A DNA stretch of 64,000 nucleotides from Elymus sibiricus (taxonomy: Eukaryota > Streptophyta > Magnoliopsida > Poales > Poaceae), in the NCBI GenBank assembly GCA_039707655.1, contig CM077671.1:366818720-366882719 (forward strand). Reading direction: 5' to 3'. This document shows positions 54,708 through 64,000 of the stretch, one piece after another. The position numbers were made by a program, and so were the translations under genes. Numbering within the stretch: position 1 is the stretch's first letter; every line of letters starts with the position of its first letter. The notes below the pieces were generated by a model. The model ran no database searches, was not told the origin of the DNA, and saw nothing but the letters and a program-made list of their open reading frames with translations.

Positions 54708-55745
54708 CTACTCCGAGTGACGAGCGATCCTCTCACTCGGGGACTTAGCTGTGAACCAGTTTTCGCCTAAGTTAAAAAACTACTCCGAGTGACGAGCGAT
54801 CCTCTCACTCGGGGGCTTAGCTGCGAACCAGTCTTCGCCTAAGTTCAAAATTTCTCCGAGTGACGAGCGATCCTCTCACTCGGGGGCTTAGCTGCGAACT
54901 AGCTTTCGCCTAAGTTAAAAACTCTTCCAAGTGTATTGTATTCCTCTCACTCGGAAACTTAGCTGCGAACCAGTCTTCGTCTAAGTTCAAAACTACTCCG
55001 AGTGACGAGCGATCCTCTCACTCGGGGGCTTAGCTGTGAACCAGTTTTCGCCTAAGTTATAAAACTACTCCGAGTGACGAGCGATCCTCTCACTCGGAGG
55101 CTTAGCTGCGAACCAGTCTTCGTCTAAGTTCAAAACTACTCCGAGTGACGAGCGATCCTCTCACTCGGGGGCTTAGCTACGAACCAGTCTTCGTCTAAGT
55201 TCAAAACTTCTCCGAGTGACGAGCGATCCTCTCACTCGGGGGCTTAGCTGCGAACCAGCTTTCGCCTAAGTTAAAAAACCCTTCCGAGTGGATAGTATTC
55301 CATTCACTCGGAAACTTAGCTGCGAACCAGTCTTCGTCTAATTTCAAAACTTCTCCGAGTGACGAGCGATCCTCTCACTCGGGAGCTTAGCTGTGAACCA
55401 GCTTTTGCCTAAGTTAAAAAACCCTTCCGAGTGGATAGCATTCCATTCACTCGGAAACTTAGCTGCGAACCAGTCTTCGTCTAAGTTCAAAACTTCTCCG
55501 AGTGACGAGCGATCCTCTCACTCAGGGGCTTAGCTGCGAACTAGCTTTCGCCTAAGTGAAAAAACCCGTCCGAGTGGATAGTATTCCATTCACTCGAAAA
55601 CTTAGCTGCGAACCAGTCTTCGCCTAAGTTTAAAAACTTTCCCGAGTGACAAGCACTACTCTCACTCGGGGACTTAGCAGCGAACTAGTGTTCACCTAAG
55701 TTCAAAATTCTTCCGGGTAATGAACATTCAACTCACTCGGAAATC
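54708..55745. repeat. About fifteen tandem repeats of roughly 70 bp in gypsy B
   Basis: Unit: CTCCGAGTGACGAGCGATCC, TCTCACTCGG, GGCTTAGCTGCGAACCAG, TCTTCGCCTAAGTT, then an A-rich spacer. Periods are 70-73 bases. Each unit contains the inverted pair CCGAGTGA / TCACTCGG, which could form a hairpin. Two unit variants alternate toward the right (one reads CCGAGTGGATAGTATTCCATTCACTCGG). It lies between integrase and the antisense ORF. Confidence 0.92.
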
Positions 55746-55932
55746 AAACAAGTTTAGCCAAGCAAAAGGTCGGAAAGCAAAATGCAAGTAAGACCAGAAT
55801 CTCTAGCGCAGCAAAAACTTGTTCGCGCAAAGGGAAGTACTCAGGCCCAAGGCCTGAACGAAGTTTTAATCGGTTACATCATCACTCGGCATATCGAGGC
55901 AAATAAAGTTTTAACTGCGAGCAAAGTATTTT

Positions 55933-58900
55933 TCAAGCACCAGTGGGGCTCGCGGGCTCGACAAAGGTGTCCAGATCAATCCCGTCAGCGATCCAAGTGG
56001 CTGCTTCGATGAAGGTCTCCATGAACTCTTCAAATTGAAGTTTATTTGTGTTGATCACTCGGAGAGCCTTCAGTTCGTCCTCCCTGGCCTCCTTGCAATG
56101 AACCCGGACCAGTGAAAGTGCCACATCAGCACCGCAGCGAGCGGCAGATTTCTTCCATGCCTACACTCGACCAGGAATCTCATTGAGGCGGGTCATCATC
56201 GACTCGAGGTCAGTCTGGAGGGAGTCTTCTGGCCACAGTTCTTTATCGACCTTCTCCAACGCGGCCCTCAGTCGAGTGACATATCCTTGGACACTCTTGA
56301 GACGAGCTTCAAGACGAAACATGTCCATGGCCACGCCGTCCCCAACAGGTGACTTGGTGGGATCCAAATTTGGTTCGATCTCCTCAGTTTCCTTTTCAAA
56401 ATCTTGACAGAATTCTACGCGAAGAGAAAATGAAAAGATGATCACACTGCCGTTCTGAAGAATTCAAAGAAATTCACTCGACGGAAGAAAGTTACCTTCA
56501 AGCATGCCGAACATCTTCTTCGCGAAGTCTCCCAAGTATTTCTCCAGAGTGCTCCTTCTTTTGGTTAGCTGCTCAAGTTTCTGGATCCAGTCGGCTTGTT
56601 CCTGCTTGAGTTTGGCGTTTTCATCCTCCAACTTATTGGCTGCAGCAAGCTTCTTCTCAGTAGCCTCGGTTTTCTCTCTTGCCACCCTTTGAGCATCAGC
56701 GAGTGCTTTGTCCTTGTCTTCAAGCGCCTTCTTCATGGTATCTAAAGAAATAGCATTGTTGAGTCACGCTTGGAGTCGACGGTTCTCATCACGTACGTCT
56801 GTTCGAGTGGATACACTCGGTTCAAAGGATGGAAGATGAAAGTAATAGTACAGCTGGTCGACAAAAATTACCTCCCAGGGTCCTCAGCTCAGTCTGTGCA
56901 CGGTCCAGATTGTTCTTGGACACCTCCAGATCCAGTTCAAGCTGATTCTTCTCCTTCTCCAGGTCGACGTACTTGGTCCCGAGCTCACAGGCTTTCTGAA
57001 ATCAGCAAAGAAGTGGTTCAGTCGACATGAATATTTCTCTACTCCCGAGTGGAAAGGTACAAGTTCAGTCGACTGGAAGGCGGCCCGCCGCCCCACCCCA
57101 CACCCCTATACAGCGTCATATCATGGTTGATGGAAATGATGTCCATGAAACCTGCAGGATAGTTCTTAAGACTACTGCCCATCGTAAACGATCGACAGTA
57201 GTCTCGGGGACTACACCCAGTGGGTGCACTCAGTGTGCCCCCACTGGACCAGTAACCACTCGACCAGGTCCGACCTATCCGAGTATATAAAAAAAACATG
57301 CAAATACTGTCTCTATCAGACCCCCGCCGATGCAAGCACTCGACGGCGGTCTCGGGGACTACACCCAGTGGGTGCACTCAGCGTGCCCCCACTGGACCTG
57401 CTACCACTCGACTAGTTCTGGCCAGTCGAGTGACAAACAATTATCAACACAAATTTAAGACCCCCGCCGACGTCTTCGCCATTCGACAGCGGTCTCGGGG
57501 ACTACACCTAGTGGGTGCACTCAGCGTGCCCCCACTGGACCAAAAACCACTCGACTAAGACCTGATCTACTCGAGGAAAAAACAAGCAAGTATGCATCTG
57601 AAGAAAACACCCAGTGGGTGTAAAGTCAAGATGGACAGGAATTCAATCGGAAATGAACTTACAATCGCACTTACTCGGACATTGGCTTGAAGCGCTGAAC
57701 TGGCATCATAGGCTAATTTGCTGGCCTCGTATGCCTCCTTCGTTCGTAGCATCATTTGCCCAACCTGGATCATGGCTTCTTTGGTAGCTCCAGTCTGGTC
57801 TTCTGGGACATGGTACATAGGGTATGCAGGGGCCAGATGAGTCGGTGCTGCAGTTGAAGTCACGAGAGGTGCTTGAGGTTGCCCAATCGGCGCTGAAACC
57901 ACAAGAGTTGAAGTCGCTGGTGGGGCACTCGACAGCGGGACCACAGGATCAGTTCTGGCTCAGGAAGAATCACCAAGCTCTTGAGAGGACGCAGCAGTCG
58001 ACCTACGTGGTGCCTGTCCTGATGACGTCCTCCGAGTGCGTACGCGTGGAGTGTCCAAGGCCACAACTTCACCCTCAGCACCCTGCTATGGCTTCTCGTC
58101 GTCTTCCACATGGATGACGTCGTCAACTGTCAATCGACAACATTAATTTATTTCATTCGACAAGTTGCCTTCAAAAATCAGTCTACAGTGAAGATTCATT
58201 ATACCTCGTTGGGAGGTGGCCGCGTCAGCCGTGTCCACTTCCATATGATCTTCCTCATCCCGCAGAGGCGACGACACCGAGGTAGCAACTCTGGCGAATA
58301 AATTTCACTTGGTCAGCAAAGATATGAAGTTATACAATAGCAGAAAAAGAAAATGAATACTTACGTTGAGGCGACAAGCACGGTGATCTGCATGCGGGGC
58401 AGAGCCTTTCGAGGTTTTGGTGCGTCAGACTTGGGCTGTTTTACGACCTTTTCAGTCGACTCAGGTGTCGCCACTCGGTCGCGCTTCGGATTCCTGGTGC
58501 TCGATGCTAAGGTTTTGCTTGGAGTAGATTCTAGATCTTCGCGCTGTTTGGTACGACGCTCGACGCGTGGACGAGCCTGGACTTCTTCCTCGATCTCTTC
58601 CAGGTCGTCGTTGCTACCTTCACTGTCGTCGGCGTAGTCGACGTCTGCGCTGCCGCCTGCACTCTCTTCTCCGTCCTCGGGCTGCTCTCCGTTCGGCACG
58701 GGTGAATACATGTTCGTAAACTCCTGCAAGATACAAACTGTAAAGTCAGTCGACTGAAGACTCAATCACTCGACAAAACAAGAAAACACTCGACAAATAT
58801 ATAACTCACCAGGTTCTTCGGTGGGTTCAAAGCAGAGAAGGGCAAGATTCGCTTGTCTCCCAAAGGGTTATCACAAGCTCCTGTGATGCTCCTAAGCCAC

Positions 58901-59790
58901 TGGGCAACAGTCTCATCGGAAACTTCCTCTGGATGTGTCCGAGTGGTATCCTCAGGGCCCGACTAATGCCACATAGTGTGATCCCTGGCTTGAAGAGGCT
59001 GGATTCGTCGACTGAGAAATGCTTCTAAGAGATCCATACTAGTCACTCCGCCACGGATCAGATCTACTACTGCATTCACTAAAATCCCTACCTGGACTTT
59101 CTCTCCCTCTGTCACGTTCAGTGTTCTGGGAGTGGTAGGTCGATCCAATGTGAAGGGGGGAAGGCCAGTTGACATATTGGGGGATGCTACATCTTTGCAG
59201 TAAAACCATGTCGACTGCCAGCCTCGCACAGATTCAGGAAAAGTCATTGACGGAAACACACTCCTACCTCTCTTTTGGAGTCCCAGGCCACCGCACAGCT
59301 GGATGACATGGGTTTTGCTATCGCTAGGATTGGCTTTTTTGACACACTGAGACCGAATGGTGAATATGTGTTTGAACAAGCCCCAGTGTGGAGAGCAGCC
59401 CAAAAAGCACTCGCACAAGGTGACGAAAGCGGCAAGGTATGAAATGGTATTCGGAGGAAAGTGGTGGAGTTGCGCTCCGAAAAAGTTCAAAATCCCGCGG
59501 ACGAATGGATGAGGGGGCATAGAAAAACCTCGCTCGACGTGGCTGAGGAGGAGAACTCGCTCCCCTTCGCGTGGTTCCGGCTCGATCTCCCCCTCCGACA
59601 GCCTCCACGAACCTTCGGCTACGAGCCCGTCGGCGACGAGGTTCTCGACGTCCCCCGCCGTGACCGTCGACGGGAGAAAATCTCCCTGGATCCATCCCGG
59701 CGGCACCGTAAATCGGGCTCCCGACGGCTTCTTCGCCTTGGCCCCTCCCTTCTTGGCGCGCTCGAGCTTCTCCGTCTTGCTTTTCGTCAT
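55933..59790 (-). pseudogene. Spliced antisense ORF of gypsy B ('putative gypsy-type transposon' protein)
   Basis: The minus-strand ATG at 59790 opens a frame with a basic start and then the plant gypsy-type transposon domain (Transposase_28-like): FTVPPGWIQGDFLPSTVTAG, RGILNFFGAQLHHFPPNTIS, and LCECFLGCSPHWGLFKHIF. A TAG at about 58963 interrupts it. Later exons give an acidic region (58363-58740), a Pro/Ala/Thr region with ATKEAMIQVGQMMLRTKEAY (57690-58120), a long coiled coil (56490-56736: EKKLAAANKLEDENAKLKQE), and an end at 55933 (56417-55933), which has a further in-frame TAG near 56162. Antisense ORFs between integrase and the 3' LTR are known from Tat-lineage gypsy elements. Their function is unknown. 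Exon borders are approximate. Confidence 0.7.
57195..57560. repeat. Three tandem repeats of about 145 bp within the antisense gene
   Basis: GTCTCGGGGACTACACC, then CAGTGGGTGCACTCAG, then GTGCCCCCACTGGACC recur at 57199, 57349 and 57492. CAGTGGG and CCCCACTG are inverted and can pair. A fourth partial copy (CACCCAGTGGGTG) lies at about 57607. The position corresponds to an intron of the antisense ORF. Confidence 0.85.
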
Positions 59791-59899
59791 TGCGGCGGCG
59801 GTCGTCGAGGCGGAGCTGAGCAGCGCGCGTGGAGCAGGGGAGGCGGAGGAAAAGAGAGGATTTGGGGGAGATGTTCTGTGCTGTCCACGACGCGGTCTG

Positions 59900-59912
59900 A
59901 TCTTATATCAGC
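59900..59912 (-). promoter_or_regulatory. TATA-like box of the antisense ORF
   Basis: The minus strand reads GATATAAGATC about 115 bases upstream of the antisense ATG at 59790. It would allow transcription toward the integrase independent of the LTR. Position only; no experiment. Confidence 0.4.
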
Positions 59913-59929
59913 CCGAGTGAGTCGCTGAC

Positions 59930-60325
59930 CTGCGGGCCCACCAGATCTCTATGTATCTCCACCGCAGAAGACGCACTGTACGTGGCGTAATGGGCGGCGC
60001 GGAAATCGAGGCGTTATGCTCCCACTTGCCCCAGTCATGGCATCATCTTCGCACAGCGTGCGCTTCCCAAATTCTTGAACCCCGTGAAATCCGGACCTGA
60101 CGAAGCGACCCGTCGCATCAGAAGACCCTGCTGACTGCTCGGACCTGATTCCGCGCTCAAGTTCACTCGGACATGTTTCAAGACAGAATCGATCAGGGTG
60201 AATGACAAAGATTCCAATCGACGCAGACTCCTGTGAAGCCCTAAAATGCACTCGGAATTTTTATGTCTTATCAGAACCTACATCGATCCCATTTTCACTC
60301 GAACCCCGATCCATTCGGGGGCTAA
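59930..60325. other. Gypsy B sequence between antisense promoter and 3' LTR
   Basis: Non-coding. Ends with CACTCGAACCCCGATCCATT and CGGGGGCTAA just before the LTR, where the polypurine tract should lie (the CGGGGGCTAA stretch is the best candidate). Confidence 0.4.
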
Positions 60326-60900
60326 TGATGGGGTTATGTATCTAGGGTAGGGTCATAGGCCTGATCTACATACCCTACCTAAGGACATTACCTTAGAGAT
60401 CTTAAGGATTACAAGGAAGACTCCGACTGAAATCACCAAGGCGAATGAGTCACTCGACAACATCCACTCGGAGATCTCTTCCTCCACTCGGCGGATATCT
60501 TTCACTCGGAAGAACCAGAAGACAGTCGACCACAGAAGGCCAGAAGCCACTCCGGGGAGGCCAACGGGCAGGCGTTTGGCTGGACCATTAGTAGCATTTA
60601 TTACATACATTACCAGTAACGTCCATCTTTATTGCCATGATCGAACCCTTGGTTGTTGGGTATTGATGAGGGGCAGTGCACTCTATATAAGCCACCCCTC
60701 CCCTCTGGCACAAGGGTTCGCACCCCCTGTAACTCTCAGATTCCACACGACAAAGCTCCCGAGCACCTGAGACGTAGGGCTGTTACCTCCACGAGAGGGG
60801 CCTGAACTCATACATCTATGTGTACACCCTCGCCGTAGCTAGGACTCTGCCCTCTCCTTTCATACCCCTACCTTCTACTGTCAGGATCGTTCCCATGACA
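60326..60900 (+). repeat. 3' LTR of gypsy B
   Basis: Same length as the 5' LTR, with about 14 substitutions between them. It is followed by the GAAGG duplication. Confidence 0.92.
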
Positions 60901-60904
60901 GAAG

Positions 60905-63163
60905 GTGCGCAAGCGGGCGGTTAATGCGGTTATTCCGGCTCTCCCTCAATATTTGAAGTGGTCTGAGTATGACATAACTTGGAGCAGGCAGGATCACCCG
61001 CCGCGTGTTGATAACCCGGGGCAGTTGGCTTTGGTAGTTGCCCCCCAAGTGGGAGGATACGTGTTCACCAAAGTACTTATGGATGGTGGCAGCAACATCA
61101 ACATCTTGTACTATGACACTTTCCGCCGAATGAATTTGCTTGACAAGGATCTTAAGCCTTCTTCAACAGTTTTTCATGGCGTGGTTCCTGGAAAATTAGA
61201 TTATCCAGTGGGAAAGATTTCCTTGGAGGTAGCCTTTGGTGATGAATTCAATTACAGGGTGGAATCCTTGTGGTTTGAAGTGGTCAAAATCAAGAGCCCA
61301 TATCACGCTCTGTTTGGACGGCCGACTTACGCCAAATTCATGGCTAGGCCTTGCTATGTTTACTTACAGCTCAAGATGCCCAGGTTAAATGGGACGATTA
61401 TTGTGCATGGTGATCGGAAGACGGCTCTTGATTGTGAGGAAGGTGATGCGGCATACGCAGAGTCAAGTTGCGCTGAGGCGGAGCTCAAGTTTTATAAAGA
61501 AAATGTTGACCCGGCAGATATGACTCCACTGAAGAAGCCTAACACGGAATCTGAGCCGCCCCTCAAGTTTGTGGCAGAAGATACCAAGATGGTGGACTTT
61601 ACGCCGGGCGACTCATCACAGCAGTTCACTATTGGGGCCAATATGGATCCCAAATAGGAAAGCGCGCTCATCAAATTCATCCGTGAGAATCGGGACATCT
61701 TTGCATGGAAACCTTCTGACATGCCGGGTGTACCGAGAGAATTCGCTGAGCACCACCTTAATGTGGATCCTAAATTTAAGCCGGTCAAACAGTTCCTCCA
61801 TCGGTTTAATGAGGAGAGGCGCAAGGCTATTGGGGAAGAGGTGGCCCGGCTCTTGGCGGCAGGGTTCATCGTTGAAGTTTTTCACCCGGAGTGGCTTGCT
61901 AACCCGGTATTGGTACTCAAGAAGAACGGCATGTGGCGGATGTGCGTGGATTACACAGATCTTAACAAGGCGTGTCCAATTGACCCATTTGCTCTCCCCC
62001 GTATTGATCAAATCATTGATGCGACAGCAGGTTGTGAGAGTCTGTGTTTCCTGGATGCTTATTCAGGTTATCATCAGATCAAGATGGCAGTTAAAGACCA
62101 AGAGAAAACGGCTTTTATTACGCCTTTTGGTGCTTTCTGCTATGTGTCTATGCCTTTTGGGCTCAAGAGTGCCCAGGCGACTTACCAGCGTTGTGTGCAG
62201 AACTGTCTTCATGATCAAATTAGGCGCAATGTTCATGCTTATGTGGATGATATTGTGGTTAAGTCAAGGAAGAAGGAAACTCTGCTGGCTGATTTGAAGG
62301 AAACCTTTGACAATTTGCGGGTTTACAAGATGATGCTTAACCCAGCAAAATGTGTTTTTGGTGTACCTGCAGGCAAGCTCTTGGGATTCTTAGTCTCTGA
62401 GCGGGGCATTGAAGCTAACCCGAACAAGATAAAAGCTATTACTTCCTTGTCTGAGCCAGCGTGCATCAATGATGTTCAGCGTCTGGCGGGTCGTATCGCT
62501 GCATTAAGCCGGTTCATAAGCCGCCTGGGTGAGAAGGCTATTCCTCTGTATCAGATGATGAAGAAAACAGACAAATTTGTCTGGAGTGATGCGGCTAAGG
62601 AGGCGTTTGAGGTGCTCAAAAGGCAGTTGGCTGAGCCGCCTGTTCTGGCCGCTCCCATGGAAAAGGAACCTCTGCTCTTATATGTGGCGGCTAATAACAG
62701 GGCTGTCAGTGCTGCAGTTGTGGTGGAGCACAAGGAGGCGGGTAAGGAGTATCCAGTTCAGCGGCCGGTTTATTATATCAGTGAAGTCCTGACGGAGTCT
62801 AAGCAAAGATACCCTCATTGGCAAAAACTGGTGCTTGGGGTGTTCATGGCCAATCGCAAGCTGAAGCATTACTTCCTTGGTCACCCGATCACTGTGGTTA
62901 GTTCTGCTCCTTTGGGAGATATAATCCAAAACAGAGAAGCCACTGGAAGGATTGCTAAATGGACAATTGAGCTTGGGCCTCTCAATCTGAAATATGTGCC
63001 CCGGACGGCTATCAAATCTCAAGCCCTGGTGGATTTTATCAATGATTGGACAGAATGTCAAATTCCTGAGGAGAAGCCGGATAATACTTATTGGATGATT
63101 CACTTCGATGGATCCAGGCAATTGGAAGGCTCGGGGGCTGGAGTTGTTTTAACTTCCCCGTGA
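60905..63163 (+). CDS. Gypsy A protease, reverse transcriptase and RNase H
   Basis: After the GAAGG duplication the gypsy A frame resumes: protease (VLMDGGSNINILYYDTF), a TAG at 61655-61657, then in the same frame reverse transcriptase (FAWKPSDMPGVPREFAEHHL, MWRMCVDYTDLNKACP, LDAYSGYHQI, MPFGLKSAQATYQ, and the catalytic YVDD in NVHAYVDDIVVKS near 62237). RNase H of Ty3 type follows (AVVVEHKEAGKEYPVQRPVY), then the start of a second, plant-type RNase H (IHFDGSRQLEGSGAGVVL). It ends at TGA 63161-63163, where Arg (CGA) would fit. Apart from the TAG and this TGA the frame is open, so the copy is not very old. Confidence 0.88.
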
Positions 63164-63204
63164 GGTGACAAGTTCTGTTATGTTTATGGCTAATGTTTCC
63201 TTGT

Positions 63205-64000
63205 ACTAACAATGCAGCGGAGTACGAGGCTTTGCTTCATGGGCTCCGGGTTGCCAAGGAGATGAACTTGAGCCGGGTCAGATGTCTTGGCGACTCAGAC
63301 CTGGTGGCTCAGCAAGTCTCTGGTGCCTGGGATTCTAAGGACCCTCGCATGGCGGCTTATCGTCAGGAAGTTGATGTTATTGCTGACCACTTTAAAGGTT
63401 ATCAGGTGGATCATATTAACCGCCGGAAGAACGAGGCGGCTGATGCTTTATCCAGGCTGGTGTCTCAGCGTAAGCCGGTGCCGCCTAATGTGTTCTTGGA
63501 CGTGTTGCATCACCCGTCAGTCAAGTTACCGTCGGAGGAGGACTTGGCTATACCTGACCCGGAGGAGCAATTGGTGGCGGCTGTTCGCGCGATACCTGAC
63601 TGGATGTTGCCTTATCTGACGTACCTGACTCGCGGCGAGTTACCTCAAGACGAGACTCTGGCACGGCAGATCACAAGGCGGTCTAAGTCTATGACTATTG
63701 TCAATGGCGAGTTACATCGACGCAGTGTGACTGGTGTTTTCCAGCGCTGTGTTTCTCCTGACGAGGGCCGTGAGATCTTGCAAGAAATCCATGCTGGTGA
63801 TTGTGGTCATCACGCCGGATCAAAATCATTGGTGGCCAAGGCTTTTCGACATGGGTTTTACTGGTTAACAGCTCATAAAGATGCGGAGGATTTGGTCACT
63901 AAATGCGGCGGGTGTCAAAAATTTGGGCGACGTGCCCATGTGCCGGCTCAAGAACTACGGATGATTCCGATCACCTGGCCGTTTGCGGTCTGGGGGCTTG
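63205..64000 (+). CDS. Gypsy A second RNase H and integrase start (runs off right edge)
   Basis: A small frameshift after 63163 leads into a frame that is open to the window end. It encodes the plant RNase H (NNAAEYEALLHGLRVAKEMN, GDSDLVAQQV) and then integrase with its zinc-binding part (LQEIHAGDCGHHAGS...KCGGCQKFG). It stops at WPFAVWGL, just before the first catalytic Asp of integrase. The catalytic core and the 3' LTR lie outside the window. Confidence 0.85.

Larger units (their letters stand above)
49221..60900 (+). mobile_element. Gypsy element B, complete ends, RT-deleted (11.7 kb)
   Basis: Two LTRs of 575 bases (49221-49795, 60326-60900) and a perfect 5-bp duplication GAAGG (49216-49220, 60901-60905). 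By eye the LTRs differ at about 14 positions (about 2.4%). Inside are gag, protease, RNase H and integrase on the plus strand, a long tandem-repeat zone, and a spliced antisense ORF. The reverse transcriptase is deleted. It inserted into gypsy A. Confidence 0.95.
47338..64000 (+). mobile_element. Gypsy element A (5'-truncated, interrupted, runs off right edge)
   Basis: Plus-strand gag, protease, reverse transcriptase, RNase H and the start of integrase occur in normal gypsy order. The element is split at GAAGG by gypsy B (49221-60900). The 5' LTR and the gag start are missing at the junction with copia. The right part lies outside the window. Protein style and internal order suggest the Tat lineage (inference). 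Confidence 0.88.

Noticed and set aside
54708..55745. CRISPR-like regular repeats
   Set aside because: The whole unit is repeated with no unique spacers, it lies inside a gypsy retrotransposon, and the genome is a plant nuclear one.
61569..62297. 242-codon Arg/Ser/Leu-rich ORF
   Set aside because: It is a shadow of the gypsy A reverse transcriptase in another frame; the YVDD frame is the real one.

Overview
This is plant nuclear DNA, and it most resembles a large grass genome of the Triticeae type (wheat, barley, Aegilops or relatives). The evidence is split GT-AG genes and dense nested transposons: TA-flanked Stowaway MITEs, TAA/TTA-flanked Harbinger elements, a CACTA element with GGTCCCGG-type subterminal repeats, a Helitron, L1 and RTE LINEs, a tRNA-derived SINE, and copia and gypsy elements. 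No rRNA or functional tRNA gene, CRISPR array or prokaryotic operon is visible. The species is inferred from repeat style only.

Only two host protein genes are convincing. At the left edge (1-1105, minus) is the N-terminal two thirds of a cytochrome P450 of the CYP86/CYP96 kind, cut by the window. At 33312-36145 (plus) is a complete seven-exon cyclophilin with an N-terminal hydrophobic anchor (CYP21-1 type). At least three diverged copies of one non-coding flank (about 1880-3080, 19500-21330 and 28212-29420) suggest that the P450 neighbourhood was tandemly duplicated and then decayed.

Region by region. 1-3.8 kb: P450, its promoter, a Stowaway MITE and the first duplicated flank. 3.8-10.2 kb: three Harbinger-type elements; the first carries a broken AP2/ERF-derived gene, the second a transposase-like tail, and the third is split by a 2.2 kb Helitron. 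11.2-12.7 kb: an element with long terminal inverted repeats and GC-rich possible gene fragments. 13.3-17.8 kb: a CACTA element whose transposase core has been lost, joining the transposase-associated domain to a proline-repeat/Ulp1-like gene. 18.1-19 kb: a hAT-like element full of AT-rich repeats. 21.36-28.19 kb: an L1 LINE with a 17-bp target duplication, an intact 1388-residue ORF2 and a frameshifted ORF1. 29-33 kb: MITEs, a SINE and a copia scrap. 33-36.3 kb: the cyclophilin gene. 36.7-39.3 kb: a 5'-truncated LINE, a MITE and a rearranged RTE LINE. 40-47.3 kb: a minus-strand LTR, then a minus-strand copia element with an extra spliced ORF that is interrupted by a solo LTR. 47.3-64 kb: a gypsy element (A) that runs off the right edge, split by a younger gypsy element (B, 49221-60900) which lacks reverse transcriptase and carries a multi-exon antisense ORF.

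The genes do not form one pathway. The main story is layered transposon insertion, with several unusual products: gene capture by Harbinger, a domain-fused CACTA gene, a conserved in-frame UAG between protease and reverse transcriptase in both gypsy elements, dense palindromic motifs in the copia element, and hairpin-forming tandem repeats in gypsy B. I see no wholly new biological system that the sequence alone would prove. All similarity statements rest on motif recognition by eye.
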